In this document: piece after piece, positions 48,235 to 59,683 of the stretch
Position numbering within the stretch: the stretch's first letter is position 1
Layout: every line of letters begins with the position of its first letter
Assembly: GCA_002812745.2 (NCBI GenBank)
Contig: NCSJ02000069.1
Span: forward strand, 1-64,000
Length of the DNA: 64,000 nucleotides
Direction of reading: 5' to 3'
Source of the DNA: Scytalidium lignicola
Lineage: Eukaryota; Ascomycota; Leotiomycetes
Notes under the pieces: model-generated
Database searches by the model: none
Told to the model about the DNA's origin: nothing
Seen by the model: the letters and a program-made list of their open reading frames with translations, nothing else
Position numbers and translations under genes: made by a program

Positions 48235-49106
48235 CAATAATTTGCCGAGGCACCAGAATATGTAACTAGTAATTATCTACCATATGAGTCCTAGAAAGTT
48301 ATCCTACTACATTACTGCTGTTAGCAGGCGAATATTTTCTGTAGTAATAGGGATTAGCCGTAAACTACAGCTATTTTCCCTATCATCATATAGAATTACA
48401 ATCACGCATCTCTTTATATTTAACATTTATGAACGCAACTGATGATCCTGATCTCCATATTCTCACTTAGTATATGGGAGGTTCAGATAATCAGGTATTT
48501 ACACAATCTAGGGAAGACTCTGGATCTAAAGATCAAAGCGAACTTCTTTTAGCGTAATATTTTGCGTATGCCTAATGTGGGCTTGAACTAGAGCTTTCTC
48601 TACCTTAAACCTCAGCTTGGTCACACCTGCATATACTGCACAGCTGACCACATATTCGGAAACTTGAACAGACAAACAGCAACGGACGGTGACATATGTT
48701 GATAGAGTCGTATTTCTTTGCCCGACATTAGTAGAAAGTTAGTCCGACTCTATGCCTAGGAATAAGCGCTGCGGAAAGAATTTCCCTAGATCGCGGGAGT
48801 ATGGCTGGAGAAGCTAAATCAAGCACCTAATAACCGCATTAACCTCGTTCATGGCAAGAAATTCCGGAAGAACGCTTAGGACCTACAATTCTAACCTTCC
48901 GACTATGATGCGGTCGAGGATCGCAGAGTGGAACATTTCAGTTTTGGGACCGGCCTAACTGTAAACAGGTCCACGGAGAACGACACTACTGTGCATGTCT
49001 ACTACGTGACTTCGACATCTGCATTAGAATTTACGCTCATGGTGCCATATTATATATATGGTAGAACGGCGAAGCCTGTTCATAAAACATTGGCAAGTTC
49101 AAAGAG
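48235..49106. other. Intergenic region, no gene seen
   Basis: Downstream of pirin and of the minus-strand regulator. Small open frames only; no repeat or RNA gene recognised. Confidence 0.5.
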
Positions 49107-51455
49107 CTAATAGAATGTCTCCGAAGACATAGGTTGAGGTATCTCACACCATGGCCAAACCTCAACCCCAGAATTAGATAAATCCATGCCAAGATTATCG
49201 GTAAGATTTTGAGTCATATCAAGTAGGGCATAAAGGTCAAAGTCTGCTGGTGTAGACGATGGGTGATGGCTGTCGCCTGTAGCTGGATGAGGATAATTCG
49301 CCTGAGATGCTGACGTGTCTATTGTTCCACCACCACTGGAATGTCGAGTTTCCCCCAGATTGAGCAGCTTTTCCATGTAACCAAGAAGCTGTTGTAGGAA
49401 TAGATAAGCTCTTTGCGCGCTATCGTGGTTGGTTGACATTCGTTTTATCATCGCCATGGCGAAATCGAGTTGCCGGAGGGCTTCCTTGTCATCTCGATAT
49501 GCCGGGTCTACAACGTGGGATATGACCACAAGAATTGCATTGAACACTAAAAACAATTTATCATGACGTGATTATTGGAGGGGTTATATGTTGTGGGAGA
49601 ACTTACAGTAGTACAGATTAAACCAACTAGGTCCTACAGCATCTGCCGTTCTCAAATAACGTAGCCCTACTAACTTGATAATTTCCATTGCACTAGAGAC
49701 ACAAATGTTCCTGCTGAATTGGAACATGTTACTCTTCATGCCGCCTGGAGAAGCTAACTTTTCTTGATTGTTGTTCCCAGAAAGGGTGTGCAGCGGAAAG
49801 GCAAGAGACTGTCGGTGAATCAGAATCCGGACCATGTTTGCTCTTAGTGCAAGTATGAGAGCCTGTTCTTTCGGATCATCGTCGCTAGAATGAATCTTCT
49901 TCAAATGAGGAGGTACATTTTGATACCATTCCTCATATTCTTCGTCTAGGGAGGCCATTGTGAACGCGAGATTACCACGCTTCATATTTCCCGAGTCTGA
50001 GAGGCGGGATGCTGATTCTAGCAGATGATAAAGTTTTGCCACTTGAATGCAGAATGACATAGAAGAAGGCCTCCTTGGAGACGGGTATAAAATTCGATGT
50101 TTTTCAATGCAATCGTCATCTAGATCCTCGGGAACAAGATTAGAATCTGTAGCCAACGTGGCAGATGGTCGACCATATATCATGCTCAAGAGTTTGTCGA
50201 ATATAAATAGATTGCACCAAACACGCTTTCGGACTTCTTTGGTTATATAGTCGAATTCGTCGCTAGGATTTCGATGTAATTCAAGGCCATATGCTATGCG
50301 TATTGCAAGCCCGAGAACATTCCAACACTCATCTGGGGAATTAGAGGTCTGAAGATATCTGGAACCAAGTAAGAGGATCTGAACCTTTTCCATATCCCAA
50401 TCTAGGAGAAGCCTTGGTTGAATCAGCGCAATAGCTATTTCATAATGCCTTCTTGCAAAACGGCGCGCAGCTGATATTGATGGTTGCCGGTGAGATATTG
50501 TAAAGGCAAAGATCATATTCATAAGTGCTAAAGTATACCTATGTTGATGTCGAACTGATATATCAGATTGCAAAACGGCGTCAAACGNTTTTTCGAATTG
50601 AAGGTTCATGGAATATTGGTGTTAGAGGAAAATGGAATTCAAAAAAATACTGTAGTAGATCTGCACTTTCCGAAGGTAGGCTGAAGAGATTTTGATCCCC
50701 TGTTCCAGATTCAGAATGTCTCGGTGTCGAAAAGGGTTCCGTTTGGACTTTGCTTGAATTTCCACCATTCATAGCATTGAGAATGAGCTGGGTAAAAGAA
50801 ACCCCTGAGCTACCGCCAACAAATATGTCCGGATCCGTGGCTACAAAATTAGCACGGGTCTGGCTTTCTGGTTCACGCACGTCAGCGGCCGGTTGCTGCG
50901 TGGTTGGAATAGTGAACTGGGTAACTTCAGATATAGCTGTAGTAGCAGGAGTATTAGTAGTTCCGGTAGTATTGGAAGGAATCTGGCTTGGTGTAGCAGA
51001 GGACTGCTTCGGTTCCTGGTCTTGAGGAGTCATTCCCTCAATAGACTGAATCCGTCTCTCCAAAGACTGTAGGTATCTTATAACGTAGGGATTAGCCTAT
51101 TTATCAATGCAGGATAATGTAGTATTAAGAATGATAATTAAAAGCAAGAGAATCTTCAACATCAGATTCTAACATACTCTTGGTTAATCAAAACATTGGC
51201 GCCTTTGGGGACTCCTATAGATGTATATTGACAAACTTCTTTAGATGCCAGGCAGGTTGAACAAGTCGGCTTTGCGGCATCACATTTAGTTTTGCGTATG
51301 CGGCAGTTAGAGCAGGCAACACCGACTCTACGCCTTTTACGAACCCGGGCCTCTGGGGGCGGCTGGGCCTGATCCATGGTCTGATACAGCAGAACTATTG
51401 GACCGGGAGTTTGGTTTTGCGGTGCCGTGGGGCTGATGGGCTTCTGATGTTGCAT
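49107..51455 (-). CDS. Zn2Cys6 transcription factor, likely regulator of the aromatic-acid cluster
   Basis: The first exon has a basic lead and the zinc cluster: VRKRRRVGVACSNCRIRKTK, then CDAAKPTCSTCLASKEVC. An intron near 51180-51100 leads to a linker VIRYLQSLERRIQSIEGM, probably a short coiled coil for dimerisation. The fungal-specific domain follows: DLLQYFFEFHFPLTPIFHEP, LLLGSRYLQTSNSPDECWNVLG and EVRKRVWCNLFIFDKLLSMI, with YGRPSATLATDSNLVPEDLD after it. The C-terminus ends WPWCEIPQPMSSETFY. An N at 50588 splits the frame within the sequence after MNLQFEK, and is best explained as an assembly fault. It lies directly upstream of, and on the same strand as, the decarboxylase and transporter, and its own promoter carries the shared CGGGGAGTT element. 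Confidence 0.9.
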
Positions 51456-51949
51456 GCGAGAAGTGGATCAGTTAATTGACGAGGGTTATGATGTTTTGGA
51501 TGCTGAGAGCCAGATCAGAGACTGCTAGGCGGGAGTTTGGTGGAAGACGGGGAGTTAAGGAGAGCTTTATATACTAGCGAATTGCGGGGTAGTTGTACCA
51601 CTAAATGGGCTGGCTTACCCCATATTTTCTTCAATAGCTCTCCCATTTAGTCATCATCTGAGGCACCGTCCCCATTCTTTGCTACTAAGCATTGCAATGT
51701 AAGGTGATTGGATAAATCAAATGAGCATAACTGGATAGAAGGCGTTCTCACAGATATGTTTTAAGTAGACTACGTTGAAATTTTTGAGATAGCTTAAACT
51801 TGTATTGCTAAACTTTCTAACTATCCCAGAGCGGGTTATTATAGCTCCGATTGTAAGTATTAGCAATATATATGTTCCGGCTGATGCGAAGAAGTCCTAA
51901 CTTCTCTATCCAAAATATGAACCCATTTACAAATAATAGCTATGGTGGA
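51456..51949. other. Regulator promoter and decarboxylase 3' region
   Basis: Contains the regulator's promoter, including the listed motif pair at 51529-51556 and a TATATA stretch about 20 bases closer to the gene. Otherwise AT-rich with no gene. Confidence 0.5.
51529..51556. promoter_or_regulatory. Cluster promoter element, regulator gene
   Basis: GGCGGGAGTTTGG at 51529-51541 and CGGGGAGTT at 51548-51556 form two near-direct repeats starting about 75-95 bases upstream of the regulator's start codon. The same CGGGGAGTT word is found in the other promoters of this cluster. Zn2Cys6 proteins commonly bind CGG-containing sites, so autoregulation is a reasonable inference. Confidence 0.55.
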
Positions 51950-53132
51950 TTATTTATACTCCTTGACCATTCGTTTGCTCCAGTGTTCATTATACATGCC
52001 ATAAGTAGGGTTACCATTTCGGAGCCCGCCAACGAGACATTCATTTGGCGTCTTGAATACAAGATTATGCGGTGTCTGAGCAAGTCGAGGGAGGACCTTG
52101 ATAGCATTGTTGCGTCCAATATTGACAAGATCGTGCTGATTGATCGGAACGTGCTCATCAAACCACACGCATCCGTTAGGGATGCTCTCAAATGGATAGT
52201 CAATCGAAAACATGACTGATTGTGCTCCCAATTCTGTCATGGCGCAGAGTAGTGCTGGAGTAGAGAAGTGACCACTTGTTGTAATGAAGACTTGTTCACC
52301 AAAGTAGTCTCGGACCAGCTTATCCTTCCGCATGGGCATATTCGGGAACCGGGCCCGATCGAGTTTATGATCGATGCGGTACATATCATATGGACTGTGA
52401 ACAATCGATTAGCTTGGAGTTATATAATAATCATGAATTGGCACCATACATGTGCTCTCCCATGTGGCCAATGATTAACTTCAACTTTGGGAAGCGGTCT
52501 AATACACCAGCGGTAATGATACCAAGGACATGCATATTCACTCGGTCTGCATAGCCCAATGCTGAGAAATTGAGCCATGGCCGATCCTTCCACATCTGCT
52601 CGTGTATGAGAGGAGTGGGTAATCTGGGATGGAGGTATACAGGTGCCTCAAGATCATTTGCCACTTTCCAGAAGACATCGTATCGTGGGTGATCGTAAAA
52701 CAGCATTGTGTTTTCGTCAGGACCACTACTCTGGAAGTCGTTCAAAAGAACACCAACAAATCCGGACTTTTGAGTCCAGCAGCGTGTAAGCTCATTAGCT
52801 GCTTGCTGCGGGTCATGCATACTCAAGGCGACAAAAGCAGCAAACCTCGTTGGGTTCTTCAGCACTTCTGCTTCTAGTCGGTCATTTGCTAAAGTAGCTT
52901 GTGCTTCTGCTTCTGTCTGGTTGGCAATTCCTTGCACACCAGCAGCATTGAAAGAGAGAACCATCAATTCCACTCCATTTTCATTCATCTGCTGTAATCG
53001 TTGTCCGTGGACATCGAGAAGGTTGTTTGTCAGAAGGTCACCCGTACCTGATGGGACGAACTTGGCGGGATTGTTCCGCTCAAGTTCTTCTGGAATTGTC
53101 CAGCATTCTTCGAGGGCAATTTTACCAAGCAT
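51950..53132 (-). CDS. 2,3-dihydroxybenzoate decarboxylase-like amidohydrolase
   Basis: Two exons, 53132-52450 and 52394-51950, give 375 residues. The protein opens MLGKIALEECWTIPEEL, with the conserved E-E metal-binding segment of this family (K-x-A-x-E-E). It continues LMVLSFNAAGVQGI, FAAFVALSMHDPQQA, GFVGVLLNDFQ, YLHPRLPTP (metal-ligand histidine), IIGHMGEH joined to IPYDMYRIDH, and FSIDYPFES with the late catalytic aspartate. These are signatures of the non-oxidative decarboxylases of the amidohydrolase superfamily acting on 2,3-dihydroxybenzoate, salicylate or resorcylate. It would turn an aromatic acid into a phenol such as catechol. Substrate choice within the group is inferred from the neighbouring salicylate-hydroxylase-like gene. 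Confidence 0.88.
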
Positions 53133-53371
53133 GGCTTCGAATAACTTTCAAATGAGGAACAAATTAGTTTGAGGAATAATACAAATTCTATTTCGACTCG
53201 AAACACAACTATTAGCGATGAGAATGAAGATTGGGAAAGTAAATTATTATAAAGCTCCCAAGCTGTAGAGCACATAGAGTGGAGACGGAAACTAAGAAGC
53301 TACATCGGAAGGCGGGGAGTTTATGTGTGCTTAATTGAACAAAGTGGAGATGGGGGACAAAAGCATTGTTT
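53133..53371. promoter_or_regulatory. Decarboxylase promoter with shared cluster element
   Basis: CGGGGAGTT lies at 53313-53321, about 180 bases upstream of the decarboxylase start codon, with two further CGGAA words at 53286 and 53306. No other element is clear. Confidence 0.55.
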
Positions 53372-53484
53372 CTGGTGGAAATAGTGTCACTTATGCAAGT
53401 TTATGCAAATTATCCTTTTATGACAGGTTTTGTTTGACTTTAATGGCTCGGTTAATTATGCATTATCCCGTTGAGTGTAAAACT
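53372..53484. mobile_element. Truncated copy of the 38.7-kb inverted-repeat element
   Basis: About 110 bases align closely with 38744-38848: TGGTGGAAATAGTGTCACTT, then TTATGCAAATTAT, TTTTATGACAGGTT and TAATGGCTCGGTTAATTA, followed by ATCCCGT. Only the left end is present; no right arm is found. Confidence 0.85.
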
Positions 53485-53622
53485 TTAAAGCTATGATTTA
53501 CTATACAATAGAATTACAGATACAAGGTTATATTGGTAAAACTCAAGCAATTAAAATTTCAGTAGTAGAGAATATATTGACATTTTATTATTTGACAACC
53601 AATTACACAGTACAGTACGGTA

Positions 53623-55302
53623 CTACAAATCGTTATGGAAATTGATCATTTTGAGCGACCGTCTCCAATGCTCCCCCTTAAACATCAAAAGAATTAACGG
53701 TAAGAAGAATAATACATCCAAGAGCGCGAATAAAACCCAAGCCCAGTGGAACCCAATCTTATCACCCAAGCGTATAGCGTAAAACCCAACGGGAAAGGAC
53801 ATAAAATTACGTCCTGCATTTAGAACCGCCCCGATTTCAGCGGATTGTGGTTTGTAGCACTGAAATAAATGTTAGATAAACATCGTTCAACATAATAGGG
53901 TTAGTCCCGAACTTACATCAGCAGTGTACGCATAGATGACGGTAGTTGCAATCTGGAGCCCAAAGCTGGCAATGCCAATGCCAAGACCAGGCCCAATCCA
54001 ATGTGTCTCCTTTTCAATGCAGACACCTTCGATGATTATTCCCGCCGGTAGAATGATCAAGGCTGGCCAGATTGCCATCAAGCGATCCTCTGCAACAATG
54101 TGTCCGCCTCTTGATTTGGCATATCTGTACATGACCCAATCTGAGAAGCCTCCCGAAACCAATTCACCCAACGCAGTACCGAAGGTTAGCGGAATACCGA
54201 GAAGCATACCTGTCTGGTATGGTTGGAAATAATAAACTTTTCCAAAGATGTTGGCTGATGATATAATGAAAAGAATGCTTCCAAATGCAAAGCTCACGGC
54301 GTAATACAAAGCCGGGATAGTAACACTAGGATATGCTAACATTTGCAAAGGACGGATAAAGTCCACGGCCCGTAGCTTCCTAGTGGGATGTATCTTTCCA
54401 CGCATCAAGAAGTTTTGTTTCCAAGTTCTCCGAGGACGGCTCATAGCTTCAGGAGAACGAGAGTATAGTGTCTCTGGAAGGCAAAATAGGAGCGTAAGAA
54501 ATAGAGCTCCAGTCATGATAGCCGGAAGATAAAAACACCAATGCCAGGTAAGATTCTTTTCGACAAAGCCACCAATGATAGGAGCAATATGGCCACCATT
54601 GGTCAAAAAGACGGTGAAAATTCCCATATAAAGACCTCTCTCATGCTGAAAGTAAAGATCACAGACAGTAGCAGAGCCTAGGCCGCCCGGGGCTCCGCCT
54701 CCAATCCCATTCAAAGCTCTCAGCGTAAGAATTGTTGCATATTTTTTGCTAGCACCTGAACCTGCTGCAGTTGCAACCGAGAGGAGTGTACATAATATGT
54801 AAACAGGTCTTCGACCATATATATTGGCAAACGGGTTTAAGAGTAAAGGCGAGGCTCCTGCAAAGAGAATGAAGACGCTGGTAACATATGCTGTGCCTAC
54901 GAGGGACTCGTGCAAAAACTTGGAGAGAGGAACAAATGCAGGCGTCTGCAGAAGATTGTCAGTGAACAAATAGTCCTGTATGAAAAGGGGCAGAGTATAT
55001 CATACAATCAGAGCTGCGCCGAGCAACCCGAAGCAAGCTATCAGTGATATTTGAATCAATGTCATGAACTTCAGCCATGAAGGCCAATTCAAGGGATCCA
55101 AAGGGTCGGCTGTTGGTTGAGGGATAAGGGGCATGCCATGTTGATCTAACTTGATATTTTCTTCTTGAACATTCCCGGACAGTTGTAAGCCTTCGATTTC
55201 GGCCTTGGTCATATGCAACCTGTCAATCTCATTAGAAGTGGAGAATTCCTTGTGCACTGCCTCAGGTGCAGCTCCAGTATCTGCAGCCTTCAAATCCATC
55301 AT
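53623..55302 (-). CDS. MFS transporter of the aromatic-acid cluster
   Basis: The first ATG in the open frame is at 55302 (MMDLKAADTGAAPE). The N-terminal exon continues MPLIPQPTADPLDPLNWPSW and helix 1, and an intron near 55000-54975 leads to the main exon. There the MFS signature NIYGRRPVYILCTLL, the YFQHERGLYMGIF motif, HWCFYLPAIMTGALF, and SDWVMYRYAKSRGG are readable. The last exon, from about 53820 to 53623, reads CYKPQSAEIGAVLNAGRNFM and ends INFHNDL. About twelve helices are present. It lies between the decarboxylase and the hydroxylase, so uptake or release of an aromatic acid is likely, but this is inference from position. Confidence 0.88.
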
Positions 55303-55678
55303 ATCATCAAGCTTAAAGAACACCTGATTCTGAGGTCATTGGTGATGGTTTCTGCAGAATTAATATTCTGGAAACAGAGTTCGGAAGGCAGAGAATCTGG
55401 GGTATGGGGTTTTGTCGAATGTTATACTTGTAAGCTGCCAATCATGTAATGGTTGGTCAGTCAGGGTGACATTATTCTCCACACTCCGTATGGGTCCTTG
55501 GCTTCGGGAGCCGGGGAGATTTCGAAATTTACGGATAACGGGGAGTTTGGGACAAATGCTGACGGCCGCTCGGAACCCGGGGGGCTAAACAGAGGAAGTC
55601 ATGGACAACAACTATTAATGAATTTATAAAACGCGATGCGAAATGTAAACCTAGCAGTTGTTCTTCATCTAAGTAACA
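55303..55678. promoter_or_regulatory. Divergent promoter of transporter and hydroxylase with shared cluster elements
   Basis: CGGGGAGAT at 55512-55520 and CGGGGAGTT at 55539-55547 lie between the divergent starts, about 130-170 bases upstream of the hydroxylase and 210-245 bases upstream of the transporter. A GC-rich block with GGCCGCTCGG follows at 55564. Confidence 0.6.
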
Positions 55679-57042
55679 ATGGGTTCTTATGGCGTAGATT
55701 GCCGTGTCGCTATCATTGGAGGGGGTATCGGAGGATTGGTTTGCGCTTTATCTCTCAATCACCACTGTCCGGGCATTCACGTCGATGTTTATGAGCAGGC
55801 AGCAGAGTATAAAGAAATTGGGGCTGGGCTTGGGATTGGAGTCAATGCAGCCAGGTTACTTCACAAACTTGGACTTGGTGAAGCGATAAATGCTATTGCC
55901 GGGCGTCGAAATGGAATCTGGATCTCTTTTCGAAGGGGTGATACTGGAGAGGAAATAGTGACGCCCAAAGCAGATGATAGCAGCCCTATCCGTCAAATGC
56001 CCGTTCATCGAGCTGAATTCCTCGACCTCCTTAAAGAGACCGTTGTTCAGAGAAAGGCAGCGACGTTACACACAAATAAGCGTCTTAAAATTGTCAATGT
56101 AAGCCAAGTCACAAAACAATCCTAGTTTCTTCAATCTCACGATTTATGATTAGGAAATAGAAGGAAAGGTCAAGGTACTATTTGAAGATGGTACGGAGAC
56201 CGTAGCAGATGTTGTTGTGGGATGCGATGGCATTCACTCTGTTGTGAGGGAGCATTTCGTAGCCGACAACCCAAGGTATAGTGGTCGAATCGCATATCGC
56301 GGGCTAGTCCCAATAAATGAAATCGAGTCCTTCTGGCCATTCTCCAGCTATTCCGCCAGCTGGCTGAACAAAGACAAGCATTTCTTGGTTTTCCCAGTGA
56401 GTCAAAACAAAACGTTAAACATAGTCGCGTTTGTTACGAAGAAGAGAGAGGAAGTTCCCGAATTAGAGGAGAGCTGGACCACAACTGCAGATAGAGCCGA
56501 GCTTGAAAACGAATACATGGATTTCGATCCGGTTGTTGGCAAGGTGATATCACATATGTCGCAGCGTCCTGGGAAATGGCTGTTGAATGATCGTGATCCA
56601 TTGGAGCAGTGGGTTTTCTGCAATGGAAAGGTTGTGCTCATGGGTGATGCAGCACATGCTATGTTGCCACATCAAGGTATGTGATGTATCCCTTTTCGTC
56701 CTATCTTCATAGTAATACTCATCCCAATTCACAGGAGCCGGTGCCGGACAAGCGATTGAAGATGGCTATATCTTTGGCCGGGCGATGCAGGATTATCTTC
56801 GCACAGGGTCAGATTTGAAAAAGTGGACTCAAGTATACCAAGATGTGCGGCTTCCACGAGCTCAAAAGGCACAACGGACAGCTAGGGAAGCAGGCCTGGT
56901 ATATGAACTCCAGGCGGATGATATGAAAGGGAAGACAGTCAAAGAATGTGTACCGGAAATTCGCAACAGACTGAAAGATCGAATGAACTGGATTTGGAAG
57001 GAAGATATTGATGATGCATATGAAAATATTGCATATAATTAA
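55679..57042 (+). CDS. Salicylate-hydroxylase-like FAD monooxygenase
   Basis: Three exons (55679-56099, about 56155-56677, about 56735-57042) join in frame. The protein opens with a Rossmann FAD motif, VAIIGGGIGGLVCALSL, then EIGAGLGIGVNAARLLHKLG, an MPVHRAEFLDLL segment with the conserved arginine, and VVGCDGIHSVVREHF (the DG motif). Next come YRGLVPINEI and VVLMGDAAHAMLPHQGAGAGQAIED, the GD motif that contacts the flavin ribityl. These are class A flavoprotein monooxygenase hallmarks, and GRRNGIWISFRRGDTGEEIV fits the salicylate-1-monooxygenase branch. It would hydroxylate and decarboxylate salicylate to catechol using NAD(P)H and oxygen. Together with the decarboxylase this suggests convergence on catechol; no catechol dioxygenase is in the window. 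Confidence 0.92.
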
Positions 57043-57782
57043 GCTACTGGTAGAATTAACATATTGGCATAACCTATTCACAAAAGTAAAGACATTTCCT
57101 GCCAGTAGAGTTTAAGTGATACCAATTATAATATGCCAAACAATTTAATAGTTTGTTGCTAGCTAGAGGCCTTTAATGTAAAGCTTGCTCTGTATACCTT
57201 TGCTTAATGACGAACTATCTTGAACTTTTACTTGCCTACATTTTTATGATATTTGTCGAAAGTATTGTGTTATTGAATTTACTAAGATTTAGACCCCGAA
57301 AAATCGTTCATGGACAAAGGCCCTTACGATAATTATTATTCTTGTGAACGNTTTTTTTAATGTTGGCGAACTAGTGTGTGGGAGCGCGAGTCTTGGGTCG
57401 GAGGGGTGTGGTGCTATATGCAGGGCAACGTTTAATTGAACAATGGCTTGAGATGGTTGCTTTCATAGTACATCGACAGTGTCGACTGGTCAGACTCCTA
57501 CTGTAATCGCCGGCTCGCTTACGGCATTTTCTCTACTCGCATCCCCTCGAAAGCCCCGACGATTAAATCGATGAGTGGATCGTCTTTACATTGTCTCCTG
57601 CTGGGTAAACGGCTTAATAATGGGCCATGTTACGTACACAGTATTCTATATAAATCTGAGATACAGAAGGAGTTTAATCAAATCCATCTCTCCCCATTCA
57701 TAACAAAGAATTTCTAGAATAGATAATTTAATCATTCAATTTCTCATCACAATCCACAATCCACACTCCTAAATAAGACATA
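57043..57782. other. Intergenic region with one N
   Basis: No gene. The N at 57351 is again followed by a run of T. A plain promoter-like pyrimidine/A-rich stretch precedes the next gene. Confidence 0.5.
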
Positions 57783-58394
57783 ATGGCTTCCTCGTGGGTG
57801 CCTCACGGCCTCATTCAGAAGAAAAATCTCGAAAAAAGATATCAAAATGCCAAGCGCTCGGTCGATAGTCACGGTAATCTAAGGGATCTAAAGGAAGATC
57901 TGACGGTTAACCTATTCGAGGGTGTATTTTCTCAGATAATATTTCCGCTTCCTTTGTTCGAAACCAACTCTCAAATACCACCATCAGATACAGCGGGCCC
58001 TAACATTATTTGCGCTCTTGTGACTAGTTATCTTGATGACAGTGACGATTGGCATGTCTTTTGCTTTAGTGAAGCCAACAAGACAAAAAATCCAACTAGC
58101 TCAATCCACGAATTTGAGGATCAAGTGCTCAAATATTGTAAAGAATATCTTCGAGTGCAATCAAGTGAGTCTCTCGTGTTTGATAATACACTGGTTGGTT
58201 CATTGATCCGTTGCTGGTCCTATCATAGGGGAGAGCAAAAACTTAGGGGCTTTTGGGATGGGCCACAAACCGGTAATTTTAAGTTCTACAAAGATATTGG
58301 TGAAGAAAGTAACAGAGCTTTATTTGAATATACCTTCAATCAGATGAAGCCAATACTGCTTAAGATGTTACATCAGGGGCAAGATTATTCATAG
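57783..58394 (+). CDS. Hypothetical protein, 203 residues
   Basis: A single intact frame with a good A-rich leader before the ATG. I do not recognise the family. It has no signal peptide or membrane segment; it reads as a soluble mixed alpha/beta protein with a basic N-terminus (KKNLEKRYQNAKR), a central acidic part (SYLDDSDDW) and a helical C-terminus (EYTFNQMKPILLKMLHQG). No cysteine pattern suggests secretion. It lies downstream of the hydroxylase on the same strand but lacks the cluster's promoter element as far as I can see, so membership is doubtful. Confidence 0.7.
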   Translation: MASSWVPHGLIQKKNLEKRYQNAKRSVDSHGNLRDLKEDLTVNLFEGVFSQIIFPLPLFETNSQIPPSDTAGPNIICALVTSYLDDSDDWHVFCFSEANKTKNPTSSIHEFEDQVLKYCKEYLRVQSSESLVFDNTLVGSLIRCWSYHRGEQKLRGFWDGPQTGNFKFYKDIGEESNRALFEYTFNQMKPILLKMLHQGQDYS

Positions 58395-59683
58395 ATTGGA
58401 ACGTCCTTGCACCAGATTCCTGCTATCCAAAATTCTAGTCTCAGATTAAGGAGTCAACCTACTACAGATCAAACGACTTCCACATACCAATAATCCGCAT
58501 CCTCATCAATATGGGGACAAGAAGCGATGTCGGTTGACACGGCAGGTCCGTCCACTAGGGGATAATTGAAAAGAACCTTGTCTCTATCTCTATCTCTATC
58601 CCTCCACAACAGCTATTATATAGCACTTGGGAACTTTATACCCTATGTCTCCCGATCTTCAAATAATTATGAATGTATACATTTTATTTTCAAGTTCCAA
58701 TTTCAGCAATCGGAAATATAGACTAAATGAAAGCTATCAACAAAATATAACATAAATCCTAGTCTGTCTGTCCAGTCGGTCATTACCAGCCACTTCCTCG
58801 ATACGTCTGTAATGTAGTATAGTTAATTTAAATTTTTAGTCATATGGGTTGAGTATTTGTTAGTTACCGGAACTGATAAGCTGATGATACTACTGGTATC
58901 ATACGCTGGTAATCGAAGAGTAGAAGTTATCATTTGTATCAATGTTGATGATTAATAAAGCGATATCGCAATGAATCATTCTACATTGACGCAGACATAG
59001 TATGTATTAGCCGATGCCAATGTGAAGATTACCCTCACACATATATCTCACATGACTCCTGAAACACCAGGGACTACCAGTATTGTTTATGGTATTCGGA
59101 GTTTTAAGGCCCTAAGATAGTCTACAAGTCAAATGATCGACAGCCTGATACATGGACAGTACATGCACTGTCGTGACTAAGCTTCTAGGTGGTTACGTCG
59201 TTACCCAAACGAGACTTGATTAGTAACGTCATGCAGTTAGATCCACGATACTTTAGGAATTTATAACAGCTCTGCTAATCTTGTGCACTTCAATGATCGG
59301 GTATAGGTATAAGGTCTGTAGATCCTGCGTTGGCACAAGCCTAAGGTTATGGCACGTTTATCAAGGATACAATTTGAAATTACCGATGTAGGAGTTAGTA
59401 TTGCGATTATGTTAGACTACGACATAATATAAGATACGGCTGAAACGACTTGCATTTGTAGACGTTGCAATGTATAAATGGAGTTGACGACTTGATTCTC
59501 TACAGAAGTGGGGTGATTCCCTATATATATACATACACACAGTACTACACACACTGTGTACCTGTTTATATTATATCCTCCCAACAGTATATCAGGCTCA
59601 AGAATTCTTTCTTCTTTCTTATATTTATTATTTTATCTCTATCTGCACATTATTCGCCACTTTACTGAAAAGAACTGAGCACC
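58395..59683. other. Intergenic region with short microsatellites
   Basis: About 1.3 kb without a gene. A run of TCTCTA units (58580-58605) and TATATA/CACA repeats (59521-59560) are visible. The last 100 bases are a presumed 5' UTR with pyrimidine-rich sequence. Confidence 0.5.

Noticed and set aside
53936..54232. 98-codon plus-strand frame within the MFS transporter
   Set aside because: Antisense shadow of conserved transporter helices.
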